Shown here: one piece after another, positions 34,396-42,331 of the stretch | Layout: the number at the start of each line of letters is the position of its first letter | Position numbering within the stretch: position 1 is the stretch's first letter | DNA from: RCIO01 sp964629765 | Lineage (GTDB): Bacteria; Pseudomonadota; Alphaproteobacteria; Rhizobiales; Rhizobiaceae | Direction of reading: 5' to 3' | NCBI GenBank assembly: GCA_964629765.1 | Contig: CAZVTK010000008.1 | Location: 11,394 to 75,393 of the forward strand | DNA: 64,000 bases | Position numbers and translations under genes: made by a program | The notes under the pieces: model-generated | Told to the model about the DNA's origin: nothing | The model's database searches: none | The model's input: only the letters and a program-made list of their open reading frames with translations

Positions 34396-34779
34396 ATGTT
34401 CGCCGACGCATCCATCCGAACCGAAGCCGCCGAAGCGGGATTTGACGTGCCGTCGCGCCCCCTGCACGGGCTGCGGCTGCGCGCCCGCATCGACGAGATG
34501 TTCGTCTTCTACGTTATTGCCGCCGCGCTGCTGGCGGCGATCGTCATCCCCGCCTGGCAGGCGGCGCAGGTGACGCCGGTCATCGAGCGCAAGGTCGAGA
34601 TCGTGGAGATGGCGCGCAAGGGCGACCGGCTGGGCCATCCGGAAGCGGACACCGCCTGCGCGAATCCCGCGGGCGGCGACGCGGCGGCAGGATGCATTGT
34701 GGCGATCGTCCGCGACGGCGGCCGCGATCCGGCCGGCCCGTTGCCAACCGTCGAGTTTTCTGCGGCCGGAAACGGCTGA
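34396..34779 (+). CDS. Hypothetical single-pass membrane protein
   Basis: A 127-residue protein not recognised as a known family. It has a basic N-terminal half with 'GLRLRARIDEMF' followed by one membrane segment ('VFYVIAAALLAAIVIPAW') at about residues 38-56. A C-terminal region with two cysteines (CANPAGGDAAAGC) would lie in the periplasm. ATG 34396 has GGGAG 11 bases before it; the frame is open from 34300 but earlier codons look non-coding. It stands alone between the PLD gene and the convergent histidine kinase. Reality as a gene is likely but not certain. Confidence 0.5.
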   Translation: MFADASIRTEAAEAGFDVPSRPLHGLRLRARIDEMFVFYVIAAALLAAIVIPAWQAAQVTPVIERKVEIVEMARKGDRLGHPEADTACANPAGGDAAAGCIVAIVRDGGRDPAGPLPTVEFSAAGNG

Positions 34780-34826
34780 ACCCCATCCCTCCCGGGGGAT
34801 TCAGGCGGCGGACCTGAGGTCGGCGA

Positions 34827-36908
34827 TCAGTTCGCGTGAGCGAGCTGGTCGCTGATCGCCGCCAGCACGCCGCGCGCATCCATCATCGTGAAGGGCTTTT
34901 CGAGCACTTGCGGGCGCAGATGCGGCGCAAGCGCCTCGATCTCGCCGCGCGCGCCCATCATGTCGCCGGTCACGAGCACGAAGCGGCGCGCATAGTCCGG
35001 CCTGTAGGCGAGCAGCTCGCGATAGATCGAGATGCCGCTGGCCCACGGCATGCGCAGATCGCTGAACACCACGTCGGCGGCGAAGGCCGCGAGCTCGGCC
35101 TGCGCCCCGCGCCAGCCGCAGATGACGCGCGCCTCGATGCCCATGAGCTGCAATATGTCGGCCAGCGAACTGGCGACGTCGGGCTCGTCGTCCACGATCA
35201 GCGCGCGCCTGATGCCGGCCCAGTCGCCCTCCGCGGCTTTCTCCGCGTTGGCCGGCGCCCGGGAGGGCAGCTCGACCACGAAGCGCGCGCCGGTGGGCTC
35301 GGCCGGCTCATGCCAGATCCTGCCGTCGTGGCGCTCCACGATGCTGCGCGAGATGGACAGGCCGATGCCGGTGCCGACCCCCACCGCCTTGGTGGTGAAG
35401 TAGGATTCGAACACGCGCGAGGCGATGTCGGCCGGTATGCCGGGCCCGTTGTCCTCGACCGAAAAGCCGGCGACGTCGCCGCGCTGGTAGCTGCGCACCC
35501 TGATGCGCCGCTCGCCGGACTGCGTCATCAGCGCGTGCTGGCTGTTGACCAGAAGGTTGGCGACGACTTGCGTCAACTGGTCGGCGTCGGCCATGACGGT
35601 GAGCGGCCGGTCGGCCAGCTCGGGTTCGATGACGATGCCGCTGGAGCGGGCGCCGTAGGCGGTGATCTCCAGCGCCGCGCGCACCACCTGGTTGAGGTTC
35701 GTCTGCGCCTGCTGCGTCGGCTGCACGCGCACCATGCCGAGGAAGCTCTTGACGATGCGCCCGCAGCGCTCGGCGGCGGCGCGCACCTTCTCGGCGCGCG
35801 TGCGCGTCTGCGGGTCGGGCGCGAACTCGTAGAGCAGCGTCGACTGCGCCACCACCACGGCGAGCGGATTGTTCAGCTCGTGCGACACGCCGGCCAGCAG
35901 CGAGCCCATCGCCGCCATCTTCTCGTTCTGGTGCAGCTTGTCGCGCTGGCGGTTGAGCTCCTCCTCCTGGTGGCGCTGGGCGCGCAGGTCACGGATCGAC
36001 CCGGCATAATATTGCCGGTCGCCGACCGACATCTCAGTGACGGTGATCTCGATCGGAAAGACGATGCCGTTGCGGTCCTGCGTGACCGATTCCATGCGGT
36101 GGCCGACCATCGGCGCGCCGCGCATGGCCATGTATTCGCCGCCGGTGGCGAAACCCCTGCGATAGAAGCTCGGCACGATGGTGTTGAGCATGTCGCGGCC
36201 GAGGATCTCGGCGCGGCTCCAGCCGAACATGCGCTCGGCCGCCGGGTTGAACTCGACGATGCTGCCGGTCTGGTCGACGACGATGATGGCGTCGTAGGAG
36301 AGCTGGAGCATCGTGTGGCGGATGTTCTCGCTCACATGCGCGTCGGAAAGCTCGCGCTCGATGGCGTCGCCGACCGCCATGGCGGCGATCTCGATGCAGG
36401 CTTTCTCGTCGGCGGTCCATTCCCGCTCGGTCAGGCAGTCGTTGACAGCGACGCTGCCCCATACGTTGCGGAAGGCGAACACCGGCGCGGACAGGAACGA
36501 CTTGATGTTCTGCCCCTCGAAATCGCCGCGCAAGAACCCTTCGAGCTCGCGCGTGTGGCCGGCGAAGATCTTGCCCTGCCGCACCTCCTGCCCCAGCCGG
36601 TCGAGCAGCGGATCGTTGTTCACCACGGCCTGCTCGATGACCGTGGGCGGCTTCAGGTCGAGCGGGAGGTCGCGGTCGACCCAATAGGCCGCGATCGACT
36701 GCTTGATGCCCTCGCCGGGCACATCCTGAAGTCGGAACAGGATCGTGCGGTGCGTCCTGAGCGCGCCGCCGATCTCGCGCAGCACGTCGTCGAGCTGCTG
36801 CTTCCAGTCGTGGCTGTCGCGGAGCTGCCAGAGGATGCGCGCCGCGATGGCGGAAAGCCCGCCGTCGGGGTCGGGACCGCCCCGGCTCGCCGCGTGCGTG
36901 TCGATCAT
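34827..36908 (-). CDS. Hybrid sensor histidine kinase (GAF-PAS-HisKA-HATPase-REC)
   Basis: A 693-residue soluble hybrid kinase without membrane segments. A GAF domain spans ~35-185, PAS ~200-310, HisKA ~325-395 with phospho-acceptor His343 in 'GVSHELNNPLAV', and HATPase ~430-550 (N452 in 'NLLVNSQHAL', G1 box 'DNGPGIP', G2 'GTGIGLSIS'). A receiver follows at ~568-690 with acidic 'DDEPD', phospho-site Asp617 ('VVFSDLRMP') and Lys671 ('LEKPF'). It senses an intracellular signal, perhaps through GAF or PAS, and can phosphorylate its own receiver and the co-transcribed regulator, whose stop overlaps its ATG by four bases. Similar soluble kinases control motility or stress in this group; the signal is unknown. 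Confidence 0.92.
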   Translation of the reverse strand: MIDTHAASRGGPDPDGGLSAIAARILWQLRDSHDWKQQLDDVLREIGGALRTHRTILFRLQDVPGEGIKQSIAAYWVDRDLPLDLKPPTVIEQAVVNNDPLLDRLGQEVRQGKIFAGHTRELEGFLRGDFEGQNIKSFLSAPVFAFRNVWGSVAVNDCLTEREWTADEKACIEIAAMAVGDAIERELSDAHVSENIRHTMLQLSYDAIIVVDQTGSIVEFNPAAERMFGWSRAEILGRDMLNTIVPSFYRRGFATGGEYMAMRGAPMVGHRMESVTQDRNGIVFPIEITVTEMSVGDRQYYAGSIRDLRAQRHQEEELNRQRDKLHQNEKMAAMGSLLAGVSHELNNPLAVVVAQSTLLYEFAPDPQTRTRAEKVRAAAERCGRIVKSFLGMVRVQPTQQAQTNLNQVVRAALEITAYGARSSGIVIEPELADRPLTVMADADQLTQVVANLLVNSQHALMTQSGERRIRVRSYQRGDVAGFSVEDNGPGIPADIASRVFESYFTTKAVGVGTGIGLSISRSIVERHDGRIWHEPAEPTGARFVVELPSRAPANAEKAAEGDWAGIRRALIVDDEPDVASSLADILQLMGIEARVICGWRGAQAELAAFAADVVFSDLRMPWASGISIYRELLAYRPDYARRFVLVTGDMMGARGEIEALAPHLRPQVLEKPFTMMDARGVLAAISDQLAHAN

Positions 36909-37726
36909 TGGCCGGAGCCCGGCCCCGCAGGCCCCTGCCCTGCCGTTCCTTGCCCTGCTGGGCCATATCCGGCCGGCATCGCGAAGATGTATCCCTCGCC
37001 GCGAACGGTGCGCAGGAACTGCGGATTGGCCGGGTCCGTCTCGATCTTGCGGCGCAGGCGCATGATCCTGAGATCGAGCGCCCGCGAGGCTTCCGCGTCG
37101 TCATGGTGGCCGATGGCGTCGAAGATCGCGCCGCGCGACAGCACACGGTTGGGCCGGGCGAGCAGCACTTCCAGCACGTCGAACTCGCTCTTGGCGAGCT
37201 CGACCGCGCCGGCCGGCCCCGAGACGGTGCGGCTGTCAAGATCGGCCTGGAAGCTGCCGAAGCGGATGACGCGCCGGGCGGGCGCCGCAGCCTCTTCGAC
37301 CCGCGCCGCCGGCTGCTGCGGCAGGCGGCGCATGACGCTGCGCACCCGCGCCAGCATCTCGCGCAATTCGTAGGGCTTCACCAGATAGTCGTCGGCGCCC
37401 AGCTCCAGCCCCACGACCCGGTCGATGGAGGTGCCGGCGGCGGTGGCGAAGATGAGCCCGATGGGCATGCGCGAGCGCAGCCAGCGGCCCAGCGACAGCC
37501 CGTCCTCGCCCGGCATGGCGATGTCGAGGATGGCGAGGTCGAACGTCTGCGTCTCCATGAGCGCGCGCATCTCGGCGGCGCTGCCGGCCGGCGTCACGTC
37601 GAAGCCGTTGGCCGTCAGATAGTCGGCCACCGCCTCGCGCAGGTCGGGCTCGTCCTCGACTATGGCAATCCGCGTGCGCAGTGTCTGGTCTCCGCTTTCC
37701 GCAGAAAGTAGGTTGGCTACGAACAT
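36905..37726 (-). CDS. OmpR-type two-component response regulator
   Basis: A 273-residue response regulator with a complete receiver: acidic pair in 'IVEDEPDLREAV', phospho-site Asp68 in 'DLAILDIAMPGEDG', Thr/Ala switch in 'LIFATAAG' and Lys117 in 'DDYLVKPYEL'. The C-terminal winged helix ('LAKSEFDVLEVLLARPNRVL', 'RALDLRIMRLRRKIE', 'VRGEGYIFAM') binds DNA. A Gly/Pro/Ala-rich tail of about 20 residues follows. The kinase gene overlaps its stop, so the two form one operon and a cognate pair. A second, degenerate regulator is divergent with only 48 bases between the starts. The frame open to 38461 upstream is antisense to that gene and not used. Confidence 0.92.
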   Translation of the reverse strand: MFVANLLSAESGDQTLRTRIAIVEDEPDLREAVADYLTANGFDVTPAGSAAEMRALMETQTFDLAILDIAMPGEDGLSLGRWLRSRMPIGLIFATAAGTSIDRVVGLELGADDYLVKPYELREMLARVRSVMRRLPQQPAARVEEAAAPARRVIRFGSFQADLDSRTVSGPAGAVELAKSEFDVLEVLLARPNRVLSRGAIFDAIGHHDDAEASRALDLRIMRLRRKIETDPANPQFLRTVRGEGYIFAMPAGYGPAGQGTAGQGPAGPGSGQ

Positions 37727-37774
37727 GATGTCCAGTATCGCGGTTTCGGTCTCGGGGGTAGTTGGAGTCGCATC

Positions 37775-38473
37775 ATGAGGCCCGTCATCGCGCTGCTCTG
37801 CGTGCCGCCCGATTTCAGCGCGCGCACGGGCGAATATCTCGAACGCCACGGATACGAGGTGCGCGTCGCGGCCGAGGCGTGGGAGGCCACGCGCCTGCTT
37901 GCCGAGTCGCGCATCGACGTCGCCGTGGCCGGCCCGGGCGAGCACGGCCTTGCGCTGATGCGCGGCTGCGCCGGCGAGACCGCCGCTCCCGCCTTCCTCA
38001 TGCTGACGTCGGGCCAGCCGGTGCTCGAAAGCGTGCTCGCCCTCGAGCTCGGCGCGGCCGATGCAGTGGAGCAGACGGTCACCGCGCGCGAGCTCGCCGC
38101 GCGCATCGCCGGCCTGCTGGCTCGCCGCGGCCACGCCGCGCGCGAGCTCATCCTCCTCGAAAATTCCACGGTCGACCTGCGGGCGGCCCTCGTCATGCAC
38201 CGCTCCGGCGCGGAGGAGCTGCTGTCGCCCGGACAGGTGGCACTGCTGCGCCTGTTCATGTCGCGGCCCCGCACGGTGCTGACGCGCGACGACATCATGG
38301 CGGCCGCGCCGGCGGAAGCCGCCGAGGCGTTCGACCGCTCGATCGACTCGCGCATCGTCCGGCTGCGGCGCAAGCTGGGGACCGAAAGCATCGTCACCGT
38401 CAGGGGGGCCGGATATCGCTTCGACCCGCCGGGAGAGAGGAGCACCCGGCGGGTCGAGCACAGCGGCAATTGA
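37775..38473 (+). CDS. Response-regulator-like protein with degenerate receiver
   Basis: A 232-residue OmpR-like protein. Its C-terminal DNA-binding domain is normal ('LLSPGQVALLRLFMSRPRTV', 'SIDSRIVRLRRKLG', 'VRGAGYRFD'). The receiver has lost the phosphorylation chemistry: the acidic pair is replaced ('LLCVPPDF'), the stretch with the phospho-Asp is shortened to 'DVAVAGPGEHG' without the Asp, and the conserved Lys is Gln ('VEQTVT'). The LELGAADA helix is still recognisable. It must be regulated without phosphorylation, perhaps as a partner or antagonist of the canonical regulator encoded divergently 48 bases away. Shared promoter control is likely. Confidence 0.85.
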   Translation: MRPVIALLCVPPDFSARTGEYLERHGYEVRVAAEAWEATRLLAESRIDVAVAGPGEHGLALMRGCAGETAAPAFLMLTSGQPVLESVLALELGAADAVEQTVTARELAARIAGLLARRGHAARELILLENSTVDLRAALVMHRSGAEELLSPGQVALLRLFMSRPRTVLTRDDIMAAAPAEAAEAFDRSIDSRIVRLRRKLGTESIVTVRGAGYRFDPPGERSTRRVEHSGN

Positions 38474-38483
38474 GCGCCCCCGC

Positions 38484-38654
38484 TCAATAGCGCTGAACGA
38501 GATCCGCGGCCTGCACCATCGTCAGCCCGTATCCGGCGTCGACGGCGACGGGGCGCGGCTTCTGCACCATGATGCCGATCGCGGCGAGGCCGAGGACGGC
38601 CTGCGCGTAGAAGAGTCCGGCAATGGCGATGCCGGCGAAGCGTCCGGTCTTCAT
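38484..38654 (-). CDS. Small membrane protein, 56 residues
   Basis: A 56-codon gene with an excellent AAGGAGA ribosome site eight bases before ATG 38654. The protein has a short basic start ('MKTGRFAG'), one membrane segment ('IAIAGLFYAQAVLGLAAIGI') and a C-terminal tail of about 25 residues ending 'VQAADLVQRY'. No family was recognised. Its ATG overlaps the stop of the other small gene (38651) by four bases, so the two are translationally coupled. It lies next to the L,D-transpeptidase gene and faces the degenerate response regulator, whose stop is 11 bases away. Confidence 0.65.
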   Translation of the reverse strand: MKTGRFAGIAIAGLFYAQAVLGLAAIGIMVQKPRPVAVDAGYGLTMVQAADLVQRY

Positions 38655-38821
38655 ATCTTTTCTCCTTGCACCACCCAGCCCGGCGGGCTGCTGATGGGCG
38701 GAACCACGGGTCCGTCGGCCGCCGCCGGGAGGAGCAGCACGCCAAGGCTCACCGCACCGGCACTCACCATGCCGGCGCCCAGCAACCAGGCGATCAGTCC
38801 TCTCAGCGCAGTCATCGTCAT
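38651..38821 (-). CDS. Small membrane protein, 56 residues, first of a coupled pair
   Basis: A 56-residue protein starting at ATG 38821 with GAGG seven bases before it; a second ATG two codons later is possible. It has one membrane segment ('LIAWLLGAGMVSAGAVSLGV') and a proline-rich C-terminal tail ('GPVVPPISSPPGWVVQGEKI') that would be periplasmic. It is 101 bases downstream of the L,D-transpeptidase gene on the same strand and overlaps the next small gene. No known family. Equal length of both partners and coupling suggest a heteromeric membrane pair, possibly linked to envelope remodelling. Confidence 0.6.
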   Translation of the reverse strand: MTMTALRGLIAWLLGAGMVSAGAVSLGVLLLPAAADGPVVPPISSPPGWVVQGEKI

Positions 38822-38922
38822 GAACCTCGGATCGTATTCTGGTTCCCGCGCCGTTGCCGGCTCATGCCGGGCTGCCGGCTCCGTGTTGCATCGCGTGAAA
38901 CACGGGGGCCGGCGCGGCGGTT

Positions 38923-39408
38923 TCAATCGACGATGACGATGCTGGTGTTGCGCGGGCCGAACACGTCCACCAGCGTATAGAAATCCTGCGCGGCTTCGGG
39001 ATGCAGGCGCACGCAGCCATGCGAGGCCGGCCGGCCGAGCTTCGCCACATGCGGGGTGGCATGCACCGCATAGCCGCCGTGAAAGAAGACGGAATGCGGC
39101 ATCGGCGCGTTGTCGTAGGTCTTCGAGTACCACATCTCGTGCATGCGGGTCGGCTTGAACCTGCCGGTCGGGGTGACATGGCCCTTGCCGCCGGTCGAGA
39201 CCTTCCACTCGAAGACCGGCCGCCCGTCGACGGTCACCTCCATGCGCTGCTTCGAGATGCTGACGGTGGCGACGAGTTGCTGGGCGGCCGACGCCTCGGC
39301 GCTGCGGATGCCGATGCCCTGCACCAGCACGGTCGCCATCAGCGTGCCCGCCAGCACGCCGACGAGATTGCGCGGCGCGAAAGCTCCCCCGAAATCGAAA
39401 CTGAACAT
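38923..39408 (-). CDS. L,D-transpeptidase (YkuD domain)
   Basis: A 161-residue secreted or membrane-anchored L,D-transpeptidase. The N-terminal 38 residues contain a hydrophobic export segment ('GVLAGTLMATVLVQGIGI'). The YkuD domain has 'VSISKQRMEVTVDGRPVFEW', 'STGGKGHVTPTGRFKP', and the catalytic motif 'HATPHVAKLGRPASHGCVRL' with His130 and the nucleophile Cys132. It forms 3-3 crosslinks in peptidoglycan or attaches proteins to it, which are abundant in Hyphomicrobiales. ATG 39408 has GGAGG nine bases before it; the longer frame to 39489 is not needed. Two small membrane-protein genes follow. Confidence 0.92.
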   Translation of the reverse strand: MFSFDFGGAFAPRNLVGVLAGTLMATVLVQGIGIRSAEASAAQQLVATVSISKQRMEVTVDGRPVFEWKVSTGGKGHVTPTGRFKPTRMHEMWYSKTYDNAPMPHSVFFHGGYAVHATPHVAKLGRPASHGCVRLHPEAAQDFYTLVDVFGPRNTSIVIVD

Positions 39409-39541
39409 GACTGCCTCCAACGTTCTTATGTTCTGTTGGAGAGGGTTTTCGCGCAGCATTGTTTCGCCGGCATCGCGACAGCGCGACACAAGGTTTCGTT
39501 AACGTTTCAATTGAGGTTCGTTATGGCTTCGCCTTGCCAGG

Positions 39542-40633
39542 TTACGCGAACGCCGCCCGTGCGGCATGTTCGGCCGCCGCGACATCGGGCCTGGCGCCGA
39601 GCGCCGTCAGTCCGGCACCCGCCGCGCGCAGCGCTTCGAGCACCGGCTCGCGCCGCGCCCGCTCGCCGGTGTGGTTGAGGCGCACCAGCCCCGCGATGCC
39701 GACCGCCGCGTCGAGACCCGACGAGGGTTCCAGCCCGGCCAGGAACGCCGCGGCGTCCACGCCCTCCGGCAGCCGCGCCGCCGTGACGAGGTTCGATGCC
39801 ATGGCGGCGTCCTCCACCCACAGGCTCAGCCCCAGCGCGGCAAGCCCCGCCCGCGCGGCGGCCGCCGCCCTCGCATGGCGCACGACCGCCGCATCGACCC
39901 CTTCCGCCTCGAAGCGGTGGAGCGCCGCCTTCAGCGCATGCCATTCGAGCGCCGACGGCATGCCCGGCAGCGCGCCGCGCCCGGCGTCGAGCCACAGCCG
40001 ACGATGATCCGTCAGCGACAGGATCGAGCCGGCCGGCGCATCCGGCCGGTCGAGCGCCCGCCATGCGGCTGCGCTGACCGAGACGGCCGACACGCCGGCC
40101 GGCCCGCCCAGAGATTTCTGTGGGCCGATGGCGCAGATGTCGATGCCGAGCGCGTCGACATCCAGCGCGTGGCCGCCCACCGAGGCCACCGCATCGGCGA
40201 CCAGCATGATGGGCCGGCCGCGCACCATCTCCGCGATCTCCGGCAGCGGGTTGAGGATGCCGGTGGCCGATTCGGCATGCACCATCGCGAGCAGGTTGGT
40301 CTGCGGCCACGCGTCCAGTGCCCTCGTTACCGCGTCGACGGTGATCGGCATGCCCCGATCCGCAACCAGGTCGCGCACCGTCGCCCCGCCGCGCCGCAGC
40401 CAGTTGCCGAACATGCCCCCGTACGGACTCGTCACGACGTTCAGCGCATGGACTTTTGGCGACGCAATGCTCGCCGCCGCCGCTTCCAGCGCGACGATGG
40501 CCTCGCCCTGAACGAGCAGGACGTCGCTCTCCGTACGCAGGATAGCCGCGAGCCGGTCGGCGATTTTTGCATAACCGTCGTTGGGGAACGGCGGCACGTC
40601 GAGCAGCACCTTCGGATCGAAAGCCATGCTCAT
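39542..40633 (-). CDS. Class V aminotransferase (alanine-glyoxylate / pyridoxamine-pyruvate type)
   Basis: A 363-residue fold-type I PLP enzyme. 'LLVQGEAIVALEAAAASIAS' and 'VVTSPYGGMFGNWLRRGGA' form the cofactor site, 'HAESATGILNPLPEI' carries the substrate Ser/Thr, 'LVADAVASVGGHALDVD' the PLP Asp and Lys173 in 'IGPQKSLGGPAGV' the Schiff base. These motifs fit the alanine-glyoxylate, serine-pyruvate and pyridoxamine-pyruvate aminotransferase group. It is the last gene of a peptide-type ABC transporter operon and overlaps the ATPase stop by four bases, so it probably acts on the imported compound. Confidence 0.85.
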   Translation of the reverse strand: MSMAFDPKVLLDVPPFPNDGYAKIADRLAAILRTESDVLLVQGEAIVALEAAAASIASPKVHALNVVTSPYGGMFGNWLRRGGATVRDLVADRGMPITVDAVTRALDAWPQTNLLAMVHAESATGILNPLPEIAEMVRGRPIMLVADAVASVGGHALDVDALGIDICAIGPQKSLGGPAGVSAVSVSAAAWRALDRPDAPAGSILSLTDHRRLWLDAGRGALPGMPSALEWHALKAALHRFEAEGVDAAVVRHARAAAAARAGLAALGLSLWVEDAAMASNLVTAARLPEGVDAAAFLAGLEPSSGLDAAVGIAGLVRLNHTGERARREPVLEALRAAGAGLTALGARPDVAAAEHAARAAFA

Positions 40634-41415
40634 GCCCCCTGCCCTGCAAGCCGCAGACGCGGCACCGCCGCGACCAGCGCCCTGCCCGTTTGCGACCGCG
40701 GCGCGGCGACCACCTCGGCCGCCGGTCCCGCCTCGACGATCCGCCCGTGATCCATGACGGCGATGTCGTGGGCGATGGCGCGCACCACGGCGATGTCGTG
40801 GCTGACGAAGACATAGGCCGCGCCGGTCTCGCGCTGGAGATCGACCAGCAGGCGCAGCACCTGCCCCCGCACCGTCACGTCGAGCGCCGACACCGCCTCG
40901 TCCAGCACCACCAGATCCGGCCGCGTGGCGATGGCGCGCGCAATCGCGATGCGCTGGCGCTGGCCTCCCGACACGTCGCGGATAGAGCGGCCCGCCAGCG
41001 CCGCCGGCAAGCCGACGCGGTCCAGCAGCGCCGCGATCGCCGCCGGCCGCGCGGCGGCATCGGCGATACCGTGGATGCGCAGCGGGTCGCCGATCGCCTC
41101 CGCCACCGTGGCGCGCGGATTGAAGGCGCCGAGCGGATCCTGGAACACCATCTGGATGCGCCTGCGCATCGCCCTGAGCGGCGCGCCCGACAGCGCGCGC
41201 AGGTCGGCGCCGGCAAAGCGGATCGTCCCGGCATCCGGCTCGACCAGCCGCAGGATCGCCCGCGCCAGCGTGGACTTGCCGCTGCCCGACGGCCCCACCA
41301 GCCCGAGCGTGCGGCCGGCCTCCAGCGCCAGCGACACGTCGTCCAGCGCGGTCACCCGCCGCCCGCCGGACGCGAAGGTCTTTTTGAGGTTCGAGACGTC
41401 GAGAAGCGGGGTCAT
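40630..41415 (-). CDS. Peptide/nickel-type ABC transporter ATP-binding protein (OppF/DppF-like)
   Basis: A 261-residue ATPase with Walker A GPSGSGKST, Q-loop 'MVFQDPLGAFNPR', ABC signature VSGGQRQR, Walker B 'LVVLDEAVSALDVTV' and H-loop 'YVFVSHDIAVV'. The FQDPLGAFNPR Q-loop is typical of the OppF/DppF subgroup. Walker B has Ala-Val for the common Pro-Thr, but the Asp-Glu pair is intact. The C-terminal oligopeptide-transporter extension is short. The open frame upstream of ATG 41415 contains the palindrome element translated by chance. It pairs with the second ATPase (41552-42331). Confidence 0.9.
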   Translation of the reverse strand: MTPLLDVSNLKKTFASGGRRVTALDDVSLALEAGRTLGLVGPSGSGKSTLARAILRLVEPDAGTIRFAGADLRALSGAPLRAMRRRIQMVFQDPLGAFNPRATVAEAIGDPLRIHGIADAAARPAAIAALLDRVGLPAALAGRSIRDVSGGQRQRIAIARAIATRPDLVVLDEAVSALDVTVRGQVLRLLVDLQRETGAAYVFVSHDIAVVRAIAHDIAVMDHGRIVEAGPAAEVVAAPRSQTGRALVAAVPRLRLAGQGA

Positions 41416-41442
41416 GCGAGCATCCGCAGAGCCGGCATGTCC

Positions 41443-41526
41443 GTTACCCTCCTCTGTCCTGCCGGACTGCCTGGCCCAAGCCACTTGTCTCGGGCCAGGC
41501 AGTCCGGCAGGACAGAGGAGGGTGAC
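41443..41526. repeat. 84-bp intergenic palindrome with 31-bp perfect arms
   Basis: Bases 41447-41477 are perfectly complementary to 41492-41522 around a 14-base loop, and the pairing extends with one G-U-type step to 41443 and 41526. It fills most of the 136-base gap between the two ATPase genes. As RNA it would form a very stable stem in the middle of the operon. Rhizobial genomes carry families of such palindromic intergenic elements (for example RIME-like); membership here is inferred. It may protect the upstream message or reduce read-through into the last two genes. Confidence 0.8.
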
Positions 41527-41551
41527 AGCCGCCGCGACATCGCAAACATCG

Positions 41552-42331
41552 TCATGCGCCCACCATCGGCGGCGTCGAAAGGTCGACATGGCTGGCGATC
41601 AGCCGCCGCGTATAGTCCTCGCGCGGGGAGGCGAGCAGCGCGCCGGCCTGCCCCGCCTCCACCAGCCGCGCCCGGTGGAACACGGCGATGCGGTCGGCGA
41701 AACCGGAGGCAAGCGCGATGTCGTGGGTGATGAAGAGCAGCGTCGCGCCCTCCTCGCGCACCAGTCCGTCGAGCAGCTCGACGATCTCCGCCTGCACAAT
41801 GGTGTCGAGCGCGCTGGTGGGCTCGTCGGCGATCAGCAGGCGCGGCCGCGCCGCCACCGCCGCGGCAATGGCCACGCGCTGGCGTTGCCCGCCCGAAAGC
41901 TGGTGCGGAAAGGCGCGGACCAGCCTTTCCGGCTCCGGCAGTTTTACGCGACCCAGCAGGCCGGCGGCTTCGCGTTCCGCCCCTCGCCAGCCGAGGCCGG
42001 CATGGCGGACCAGCACTTCGGCCACCTGCTCGCCGACCGTGATGACGGGATTGAGGCTGGCGCTGGCGTCCTGGAAGACGAAGCCGATGTCGCGCCCCGG
42101 CACCGGCTCGCGGTCGAGCCCCGGCCAGCGGATCGCGCCGGCCGTCGTCGCCTCGGGCGGCAGCAGGCCGGCGAGCGCGAGCGCCAGCGTGCTCTTGCCC
42201 GAGCCGCTCTCGCCGATGATCGCCAGCCGCTCGCCGTCGAATATGTCGAGGTCGAGATCGGCCAGCGCCGGCGTCCCCCCCGGCGCATAGGCCACCGAAA
42301 CATCGCGCAGGCTCGCCAGCACGCCGCTCAC
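41552..42331 (-). CDS. Peptide/nickel-type ABC transporter ATP-binding protein (OppD/DppD-like)
   Basis: A 259-residue ATPase with Walker A GESGSGKST, Q-loop 'FVFQDASASLNPVITVGEQV', ABC signature LSGGQRQR, Walker B 'LLIADEPTSALDTIVQ' and H-loop 'LLFITHDIALA'. The GESGSGKS Walker A is the mark of the OppD/DppD subgroup. The GTG start at 42331 overlaps the stop of the permease gene (GTGA), so translation is coupled. It powers the permease pair together with the OppF-like ATPase. The usual C-terminal cysteine-rich oligopeptide domain is absent, as in other short members. Confidence 0.9.
   Translation of the reverse strand: MSGVLASLRDVSVAYAPGGTPALADLDLDIFDGERLAIIGESGSGKSTLALALAGLLPPEATTAGAIRWPGLDREPVPGRDIGFVFQDASASLNPVITVGEQVAEVLVRHAGLGWRGAEREAAGLLGRVKLPEPERLVRAFPHQLSGGQRQRVAIAAAVAARPRLLIADEPTSALDTIVQAEIVELLDGLVREEGATLLFITHDIALASGFADRIAVFHRARLVEAGQAGALLASPREDYTRRLIASHVDLSTPPMVGA

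Noticed and set aside
34836..37373. 845-codon plus-strand frame opposite the histidine kinase
   Set aside because: Antisense shadow without any domain; the kinase frame carries all expected motifs.
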